Below are positions 39,696 through 45,109 of a stretch of DNA of 45,109 bases, one piece after another. The translations under genes were made by a program, and so were the position numbers. Source of the DNA: Microcaldota archaeon (lineage in GTDB: Archaea > Micrarchaeota > Micrarchaeia > Micrarchaeales > CABMGC01); NCBI GenBank assembly GCA_027314605.1, contig DAHVAM010000002.1:1-45109 (forward strand). Reading direction: 5' to 3'. Position 1 is the stretch's first letter. Every line of letters begins with the position of its first letter. Under the pieces are notes generated by a model. The model made no database searches. It was not told where the DNA came from and worked only from the letters and a program-made list of their open reading frames with translations.

Positions 39696-41021
39696 ATGGC
39701 GGAAGGCATGGATGGCACTGCTACACCTGGCCCAGCGCCAGCAGCGCCGCAGGTGCAACAGCAGCCGCAGTTCACCAAGAGGAAACAGTTTCTTGGGTTC
39801 AAGATCAGGTCAAAGCCGATAAATCCTCAGGCAGGGCCGAAGCAGGCATCGCCCAAGAAGGAACAAAAATCCTCAGGCCCCAGGCTAAGGAGACCCGAGC
39901 CGTTAGAATGGATAGTCTCTCTGGCGATAGCTGCGGCTGTCGCCGTGGTCACAAGGGACTACGGGTTTTCAGTCATTCAGGGAGCTGTTGCGACTGTTGC
40001 GACATACGTAGTGATCTTCAGTGGCTTTGCGGCATACGAGGCCAGCATGGCGCAAGCACACAGGAAACAGGCGGAGCTGATATCGGTGCTGACTGGAAAG
40101 AAGGCTCCTGCGCAGGCCGCGCCCGCCGCCTCGGCGAAGCCGCCAAAGGCAACCGCAAGGCCAGTAATCAGAGAGGCCGGCGAGAAGAGAGGCCCGCTTG
40201 CGAACTACATCAACTCGATCATAAAGGGGAGAAGAAACCTTGAGAGTGATCTGAGGGGAGTGGATATAAGGAAGAGCCCGTATGAATTCGTAAAGTCGAT
40301 GATGGTCTATGCGCTTGTGATGGCCGTGGCCGTCACGCTGATGATAGTAGTGCTGCTAGAGCACTTTGCCGTCGAGCCGCAACTGCTCATCCTGGCTCCG
40401 GCGATGGGGTTTGCAATCTACATGGCGATGTTCAACAGGTTCCTCATGTTCCCTGCCCAGAAGAATAAGGTAATAGGCAAGAACGTTGAGAGGGACATCC
40501 TCTTCGCCGCAAGGGACGTCGTCATAGGCATGCGATCCGGAATGCCACTATACAATGCAATAACCGCAGTCAGCACAGGCTACGGCGACACGAGCAAGGA
40601 ATTCAGCAGGATAGTGGAGCTTGTGCAGTTGGGCATGCCAATAGAGCAGGCGATGGAAGAGACCAGCGCGAAGAGCGAGTCGAAGACCTTCAAGAGGCTG
40701 ATGCTCCAGGCGAGCGTGAGCATAAAGGCAGGAGTCGACGTTACAGGAGCCCTGCAGGACGTGGTCGACGACGTCGCTCAGGAAAGGATCATAGACCTTA
40801 GGAGATACGGCCAGAAGCTAAACGCCCTCGCCATGTTCTACATGCTCTTCGGAGTCATATTCCCGAGCATGGGGATAGCTGTAGCAACCATAATGTCAAC
40901 CTTCATAAACATCTTCCCTGTGACATATGTGGTCCTTGTGCTCGCGCTGATATTCATAGCATTCGTACAGCTCGTACTGCTCAACATAATGAGGACATCG
41001 AGGCCGGTATTTACATTGTAG
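39696..41021 (+). CDS. Pilus platform protein, T2SF/TadC-FlaJ type, first copy
   Basis: Inner-membrane platform protein of 441 residues. A Pro/Gln/Lys-rich cytosolic N terminus (about 1-70) is followed by two helices (IVSLAIAAAVAVVT, VATVATYVVIFSGF), a linker, two more helices, then the T2SF domain: DILFAARDVVIGMRSGMPLYNAI, MEETSAKSESKTFKRLMLQA and the closing pair of helices near 375-425. T2SF proteins transmit ATPase rotation to the growing pilin filament. It lies 7 bases before the second platform gene. Confidence 0.88.
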   Translation: MAEGMDGTATPGPAPAAPQVQQQPQFTKRKQFLGFKIRSKPINPQAGPKQASPKKEQKSSGPRLRRPEPLEWIVSLAIAAAVAVVTRDYGFSVIQGAVATVATYVVIFSGFAAYEASMAQAHRKQAELISVLTGKKAPAQAAPAASAKPPKATARPVIREAGEKRGPLANYINSIIKGRRNLESDLRGVDIRKSPYEFVKSMMVYALVMAVAVTLMIVVLLEHFAVEPQLLILAPAMGFAIYMAMFNRFLMFPAQKNKVIGKNVERDILFAARDVVIGMRSGMPLYNAITAVSTGYGDTSKEFSRIVELVQLGMPIEQAMEETSAKSESKTFKRLMLQASVSIKAGVDVTGALQDVVDDVAQERIIDLRRYGQKLNALAMFYMLFGVIFPSMGIAVATIMSTFINIFPVTYVVLVLALIFIAFVQLVLLNIMRTSRPVFTL

Positions 41022-41028
41022 TGATTAG

Positions 41029-42024
41029 ATGGCGATGAATTTCGAGAGGCTTGTATCAAGGGGCGTTGCAAAGTTCCTGTCAGATGAGTTGGATCTCTCT
41101 GGGCTTAAGATGAGTGTCAACGGGCTGATCGAGATAGGCATCTTCGCCGGATTCGCGCTCTTCGTACTTGTGACGGCGCTAGTCTTCCTTTATCTAAAGC
41201 TTAACATCGTGTTCGCGGCCCTCGGAGGCGTCGCCGCCGCTGTGGTCCTGCTGGTGGCTCTCTATGCGTTCCTCGAATTCAACATCGACAAGAGAAAGAC
41301 CTTCGTCGAGGCCATACTGCCTGATTACATACAGCTGACTGCTGCGAACATGAGGAGCGGGATATCGCTCGACAAGGCCATGATGGCCGCAGCGCGTCCC
41401 GAGTTCAAGTACTTCACCGATGACATAATGCTCATGGACAAGCAGATATACGCAGGCGAGACGATGCAGAACGCGCTTGTCAGGCTGGGGCAGAAGTACA
41501 GGTCAAGGCAACTGCAGCACATGATGCGCATGGTAAACGAGTCCATCAGATACGGGGGGAGCATGAACGACCTGCTGAAGCAGATCGCAAAGGACCTGAG
41601 GAACCAGGCGATGATCCAGAAGGAGATATCCGGGCAATTGTTCCTCTATACCATATTCATAACCTTCGCGGTGCTGATAGGCGCACCGTCTCTCTACGCC
41701 CTGACTAATAAGATGATAAATGTAACTGATGCTGTCTGGGCAGGCATCCTCAGGACCAACCCGTCCGGCCTTCCTTCAACCGGAGTGGCATTCATCAGGC
41801 CCAGCCCTCCGAAGATTACCTCCTCGGAGTATTACAACTTCTCGATCATAGCCGTGCTGATGATAACCTCGCTAGGCGCTCTAATAGTCTCAGCGATCTC
41901 GAACGGCTCGGTGCTCAAGGGCATAAAGTATCTGCCCCTGTTCATAATCGTCGGACTCGCTGTCTTCTTCATAGTCTCGATAGTGATATCCAGCGTCTTC
42001 TCCTCAGTGGGAACGGGGCTGTAA
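41029..42024 (+). CDS. Pilus platform protein, T2SF/TadB-like, second copy
   Basis: Second T2SF-type protein of 331 residues: two N-terminal helices (39-90), a cytosolic T2SF four-helix domain with FVEAILPDYIQLTAANMRSGISLDKAMMAAARPEF and MVNESIRYGGSMNDLLKQIAKDLR, then three C-terminal helices. Tad systems use paired TadB and TadC platforms, whereas archaella use one FlaJ, so two adjacent copies suggest a Tad-like or heteromeric archaeal pilus. Start could be ATG at 41029 or the next Met two codons on. Convergent with the pilin-like gene at 42031-42570. Confidence 0.88.
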   Translation: MAMNFERLVSRGVAKFLSDELDLSGLKMSVNGLIEIGIFAGFALFVLVTALVFLYLKLNIVFAALGGVAAAVVLLVALYAFLEFNIDKRKTFVEAILPDYIQLTAANMRSGISLDKAMMAAARPEFKYFTDDIMLMDKQIYAGETMQNALVRLGQKYRSRQLQHMMRMVNESIRYGGSMNDLLKQIAKDLRNQAMIQKEISGQLFLYTIFITFAVLIGAPSLYALTNKMINVTDAVWAGILRTNPSGLPSTGVAFIRPSPPKITSSEYYNFSIIAVLMITSLGALIVSAISNGSVLKGIKYLPLFIIVGLAVFFIVSIVISSVFSSVGTGL

Positions 42025-42030
42025 CGACTG

Positions 42031-42570
42031 TCACTCGATGCCGAGGCTGCTGTTTGACCAGAGCTGTATCTGGACCTGGACTGGCTGTCCGTTCAGGACT
42101 GCAGGTATCATAGTCGCCTGGTCGGTGGTTATGTTCTCGCCTGCAGGGTTTATTCCTATGGCGTCGTTGTTTCCCCCTCCTGTTATCGTGATGTAATAAT
42201 CGTACGATACGCCTAGCGCCGGCTTGACATCCTGGTAGTTTGCCTTAGACATATTGAGAAGCGCGCCGACCTTCGACTGCGAAAGAGCGCCTGACGTTCC
42301 GTTCCCCAGCCCTATGCTGAGGTTAGCCCACGTGCCAGGCGAGCCTAGTTGCATGGCATTGTTCCAGTTCGGCGGGCTCCCTGTTGAGAGAATCTGTGTG
42401 CCTAGGCTTTGAAGCTGCGCCTGCATGTGCTGGAGGTTTGCGCCATACGACAGGGAATAGGATCCGCTCACGTTTATCCAGACGAACGTCAGTATGACTA
42501 TGGCAAAGATGAAGATTATTATCGCGAACACGATGTCGAAAGACCAGAACTGCGCCTTCATCCAATGCAC
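42031..42570 (-). CDS. Pilin-like minor subunit
   Basis: Protein of 179 residues with a pilin-like N terminus: a short basic leader (MHWMKAQF), then WSFDIVFAIIIFIFAIVILTFVW, one long hydrophobic helix, then an extracellular Asn/Gly/Ser-rich domain with several sequons. Archaeal minor pilins commonly begin this way (S-x-D-x-x-x-A after a Lys/Gln leader), but this leader lacks the QSAMEY motif of the LamG proteins, so processing by the same peptidase is uncertain. A TATA box at about 42591-42600 predicts a leaderless start at 42570. Location opposite the platform genes supports a pilus role. Confidence 0.7.
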   Translation of the reverse strand: MHWMKAQFWSFDIVFAIIIFIFAIVILTFVWINVSGSYSLSYGANLQHMQAQLQSLGTQILSTGSPPNWNNAMQLGSPGTWANLSIGLGNGTSGALSQSKVGALLNMSKANYQDVKPALGVSYDYYITITGGGNNDAIGINPAGENITTDQATMIPAVLNGQPVQVQIQLWSNSSLGIE

Positions 42571-42591
42571 AGAATTAGATACCTAGGAAGC

Positions 42592-42903
42592 CTATTTAGA
42601 CCTATACCTGCGCCTTTGCCCAGCGATAAGCCTTGAACGCATCCTTGCTATCCTTCTCCTTGCAATTATTATCCATAGCCCGGAAACAAGGGCGAGAAGC
42701 CCTACGGCAAGCAGCCCTGGAGATCCCGCCGGGCAGCGGCAGATGGCAAGCGCCCCTTCTGCCGAAGTCCCTACGGGGATATTCGGACATGAGCATATGC
42801 TCCTTGCGCCCTGATACAGGTACAGGAGGAACGAGAGAGCACCGGCAAGCACCCATCCGCTTCCAGCTGCGGCTATGCCTTTCTCACCTGAGCGTATTGC
42901 CAT
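42592..42903 (-). CDS. Small two-helix membrane protein, unknown
   Basis: No family recognised. The product has 103 residues and two hydrophobic helices (about 12-35 and 60-80). The loop between them contains four Cys (SICSCPN, AICRCPAG), which could bind metal or form disulfides outside the membrane, and the C terminus is very basic (RRRIARMRSRLIAGQRRRYRSK), implying a cytosolic tail. Its start overlaps the end of the upstream surface protein gene by 20 bases, so the two are coupled. Confidence 0.6.
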   Translation of the reverse strand: MAIRSGEKGIAAAGSGWVLAGALSFLLYLYQGARSICSCPNIPVGTSAEGALAICRCPAGSPGLLAVGLLALVSGLWIIIARRRIARMRSRLIAGQRRRYRSK

Positions 42904-43684
42904 TGACTATCACCCCCGGTGTCTGGTACGGTATCCTGCCCTGGAAGAAATTGCCCACAGCTATGAACTGGTTCTGGTTTGATGATGTGACCTCTAGGAC
43001 ATCCGAGACCACGCTCACAGTCACGCTCTTGCACAGGAGGCCTGTCATGTTTATGCTGGCGAAGGAGAACGAGCCGAGCGTATTGGCGTTGGGAACCTGG
43101 AGGGTGTCGTAGTGATTCACTACGATGGGATTGTTGTTTAGGAGTATTTCGACGTAGAGCTGGCTGCTAGGCGGCGAGGTTATCTGGAAGTTGAGATAAG
43201 GCTCGACAACGACGAAGCTGGACGAGAGGGTTCCCGGTGTCATCTGCCTGCCCTGCGAATACGTCGTGGCCGCAAAGTTTCCGAAGTAGCCGTTCCATGG
43301 GTGCTGGTAGTATACGCCGTTGTAGTTCGCCCAGCTAAGGTTCAGAGGCGCGCTCCCGAATCCTGACCCGGTGGTCTGCCAGGCAAAGTATGTTCCCGTG
43401 CTGAAATTTCCGTTCCCGACCCAGACGAAATCATTGCTCGGAACGCAGTACGTGCTAAGATTATGCGAGGTCTGGTTCGCCTTTGGCGGAGGGCTTGGAA
43501 GCGGCAACTGCGTTGATGGGGGCGATAGGTTGGAAGAGCCTCCAGAGGCGCTCCTGTTCTGCGTGGCGTTTCCCGCCTTCGGCTTTGACGGCTTCGAGCC
43601 TGCGTTGAGATATAGGATCGCAGCCGCGACTACTACGACGATCAGTACAAGAAGCGCAATTCTAGGGATACCTTCCATCTCCAT
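42884..43684 (-). CDS. Signal-anchored surface protein, unknown
   Basis: Protein of 266 residues: an N-terminal membrane anchor (IALLVLIVVVVAAAILYL), a Ser/Pro/Asn-rich stalk (about 30-75) and a beta-rich ectodomain (YCVPSNDFVWVGNGNFSTGTYF onward) with two Cys and many sequons. No family recognised. An in-frame TTG exists at 43702, but a TATA-like element on this strand (about 43703-43712) favours the ATG at 43684, or the ATG two codons further on. It is co-transcribed with the small membrane protein at 42592-42903. Confidence 0.65.
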   Translation of the reverse strand: MEMEGIPRIALLVLIVVVVAAAILYLNAGSKPSKPKAGNATQNRSASGGSSNLSPPSTQLPLPSPPPKANQTSHNLSTYCVPSNDFVWVGNGNFSTGTYFAWQTTGSGFGSAPLNLSWANYNGVYYQHPWNGYFGNFAATTYSQGRQMTPGTLSSSFVVVEPYLNFQITSPPSSQLYVEILLNNNPIVVNHYDTLQVPNANTLGSFSFASINMTGLLCKSVTVSVVSDVLEVTSSNQNQFIAVGNFFQGRIPYQTPGVIVNGNTLR

Positions 43685-43714
43685 GAAAGGATTACGATGC
43701 AATTATTTTTAGAC

Positions 43715-44806
43715 CTATTTGAATAGGGCAAGGGCGCCTATGATTACCTCTATGAATATGAGCGCTATCACAACCCATTCAAGAAATGATTCGTGCCTTG
43801 AGACTTCTATGTCCGCCACGAACTTCCTCTCCTTGTCTATCGCCTCCAGGTCTGTCTCGAGCGAAGACTTCCACGTATCGAGCTTGAAGATGTTGGAGAA
43901 GAGGGAATAGACCCTTGAAAGGTACCATTCGCCAAGGCCGAAGACTGTGCCATTCACATTATTCAGGACAGCACGCGTGCTGTCGTATATGTTTCCCAGG
44001 GATTTGTTTAGGTTGCCGATCTCCCTCGGATTGAGCGCTCTCGCCGAGCCGAACGTGCTTATGGAATTCAGCGTCTTGCTTGCCGTATCCAGCTTCTCTG
44101 TAAGGATGTTGTGGTATATGCGCATCTCCAGCAGCTGGAGGTTCGCTATCTCCGCTATGAGCAGCTCCTGCTCGTGCAGATATCCCTTGTCTATCATCAC
44201 GGCGCTCTCCCAGCCGACGAAGAGTATGTTGTTAGAGTCGTAGGCTATGCTCTTGTTCAGAATGTAATCTATATAGTCTGATTCCAGCGTATCGCCATCT
44301 TTCTCGTCTATGAGCAACCCTGCTATCAGCTTTCTGGATTTTGACACTATCTGGATCTTGTCGCCCTCTATGTAATAAAATCTATACGTCTCCTTCAACT
44401 GGTTGGTGTTTATGGCCGCATTCTTGGACAAGGCCGACTCCACCTTCTTCCTTGTTTTTGCGACAAGCGACCTTATGAAGTCATTCACCTTCGGGTCAAA
44501 TGTCATCTTTGATATCAGGCCGTACCCACCCTCAGTTATCTGGTGCCTTATGCGTATGGAGAAGGCGCCGAAAAGGTAGACGGCTACCTGCACCTTGAAT
44601 CTCCTAGTCACTCCGTCGAACTCATGGCTCTCCTCCTTCAGATTGAATATGGAGGGGACATCGAAGGTCGCTATCTCCTCAGGCTCCGGTTTCGTGAACT
44701 CGTACTTCGAGAAATCCTCAGGGTTCTCCAGAAGCCTGCTGAGCTGCGGCTCAGTGAAGCGGGTGCCTGTGTCGTACATGAACAAGTAGATGATCTCGCT
44801 TTCCAT
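43715..44806 (-). CDS. DUF155/RMD1-like membrane-anchored protein
   Basis: Protein of 363 residues resembling the DUF155 (RMD1/YagE) family, known from bacteria and from mitochondrial proteins of eukaryotes. Soluble beta/alpha N-terminal half (YLFMYDTGTRF, VAVYLFGAFSIRIRH), a long helical region (ELLIAEIANLQLLEMRIYHNILTEKLDTA) and the characteristic C-terminal single helix after an R-H-E-S-x-LEW motif (SFLEWVVIALIFIEVIIGALALF). Known members tether complexes to membranes; function here is unknown. The frame is open to 44956, but the TATA box at 44829-44837 sets a leaderless start at 44806. Confidence 0.78.
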   Translation of the reverse strand: MESEIIYLFMYDTGTRFTEPQLSRLLENPEDFSKYEFTKPEPEEIATFDVPSIFNLKEESHEFDGVTRRFKVQVAVYLFGAFSIRIRHQITEGGYGLISKMTFDPKVNDFIRSLVAKTRKKVESALSKNAAINTNQLKETYRFYYIEGDKIQIVSKSRKLIAGLLIDEKDGDTLESDYIDYILNKSIAYDSNNILFVGWESAVMIDKGYLHEQELLIAEIANLQLLEMRIYHNILTEKLDTASKTLNSISTFGSARALNPREIGNLNKSLGNIYDSTRAVLNNVNGTVFGLGEWYLSRVYSLFSNIFKLDTWKSSLETDLEAIDKERKFVADIEVSRHESFLEWVVIALIFIEVIIGALALFK

Positions 44807-44828
44807 GTCTCTATATGTGCAGGTAGGG

Positions 44829-44837
44829 ATTATAAAG
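44829..44837 (-). promoter_or_regulatory. TATA box of the DUF155-like gene
   Basis: CTTTATAAT on the minus strand, centred about 27 bases before the ATG at 44806, is the classic leaderless spacing. Confidence 0.6.
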
Positions 44838-45109
44838 ACCGTTGGGGCCTTACCTGACTGCTTTCTATTCTTCCGCGCCGGATCTTGTCGGCGAATCCTG
44901 AGTTCGCAAGGGCAGAGCGTCCCGCCAGGATTTCCTGCGCCTTTCAGATAAGCCATTCTTACTAAAGATCCTCATAAGCTCTGTCTCTGTGCCAAGGCCA
45001 CGGACCCGGGTTTTAAAAAATCGAACCAGGCATAAAAACTTCAGACGGAGCCAAAAACTCTGCCTTCTCCATGCCTGCCGGCAAGCTTAATCTTGCTGCG
45101 CCACCCTGG
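44838..45109. other. Right-edge stretch without a supported gene
   Basis: About 270 bases with no convincing coding region. A minus-strand TATA-like TTTTTTAAAA (about 45011-45020) precedes a 36-codon frame (44866-44975, MRIFSKNG start, very Arg-rich) that matches no family I know. The GC-rich part (44870-44930) has short self-complementary pieces but no recognisable RNA. Confidence 0.3.

Noticed and set aside
44866-44975. 36-codon Arg-rich frame on the minus strand behind a TATA-like element
   Set aside because: No homology recognised and too short to support; the distance to the TATA-like run (about 40 bases) is also long for this genome.
1-45109. CRISPR array, rRNA operon or prophage
   Set aside because: No regularly spaced repeats, no rRNA-like sequence, and no terminase, capsid, integrase or Cas gene found on either strand.

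Overview
The window is a gene-dense (almost no gap above 200 bases) archaeal chromosome segment. Archaeal markers are RNA polymerase subunit Rpo4/F, DUF655, ribosomal protein L21e, TATA-binding protein, Pelota, two tandem FtsZ, an archaeal ATP-dependent DNA ligase and a split tRNA-Met(CAT) gene with an anticodon-loop intron. Strong TATA boxes lie about 26-35 bases before many starts, so leaderless or near-leaderless mRNAs dominate; genes inside operons overlap by 1-4 bases. Class III (type IV pilin-like) LamG proteins, sequon-rich surface proteins and a streamlined layout fit a DPANN archaeon, most likely Micrarchaeota-like; this placement is inference, not proven by any single marker here.

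Layout. 1-0.5 kb: AT-rich partial methyltransferase. 0.6-1.9 kb: COG2403 / cyclic-2,3-diphosphoglycerate-synthetase-like GTPase. 2.1-7.4 kb: a four-gene cell-surface unit made of a membrane-anchored winged-helix regulator with a DUF4382-like ectodomain, a MacB/LolD-type ATPase, a CARDB/S-layer-like surface protein and a MacB/FtsX permease. 7.5-10.1 kb: polyprenyl-phosphate glycosyltransferase plus a GT-C-like membrane protein, probably protein or lipid glycosylation. 10.2-15.9 kb: a carbon-metabolism cluster of PrpD-like dehydratase, ComA-like enzyme, isocitrate-type dehydrogenase and malate:quinone oxidoreductase, all with overlapping stops and starts, with citrate synthase convergent to them. 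16-19 kb: intron-containing tRNA-Met, small unknown proteins, and two VirB2/TrbC-like paralogs flanking an AT-rich four-helix membrane protein. 19-20.6 kb: ICMT-like methyltransferase and MoxR ATPase. 20.8-22.5 kb: information-processing genes, ending in a TATA-binding protein that has only ONE of the usual two repeats. 22.5-26.9 kb: LamG pilin-like protein, DedA, Pelota, RlmM-like methyltransferase, peroxiredoxin. 27-29 kb: ftsZ pair with a terminator hairpin. 29-34 kb: amino-acid permease, two more LamG pilin-like proteins, ABC-2 exporter. 34-36 kb: DNA ligase. 36-43.7 kb: type IV pilus/Tad-like secretion locus (winged-helix coiled-coil protein, ATPase, unknown protein, two TadC/FlaJ-type platform proteins) facing pilin-like and surface proteins on the other strand. 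43.7-44.8 kb: DUF155/RMD1-like protein.

How it fits together. The pilus ATPase and two platform proteins are natural candidates to assemble the class III signal-peptide LamG proteins found three times in this window. The glycosyltransferases would decorate the many N-X-S/T sequons of the surface proteins. Citrate synthase, the PrpD-like dehydratase, the isocitrate-type dehydrogenase and malate:quinone oxidoreductase form a plausible oxidative TCA segment in which a PrpD protein may stand in for aconitase. The most striking observation is the 110-residue single-repeat TBP, which retains both DNA-intercalating phenylalanines and would have to work as a homodimer, with a partner encoded elsewhere, or beside a second normal TBP.
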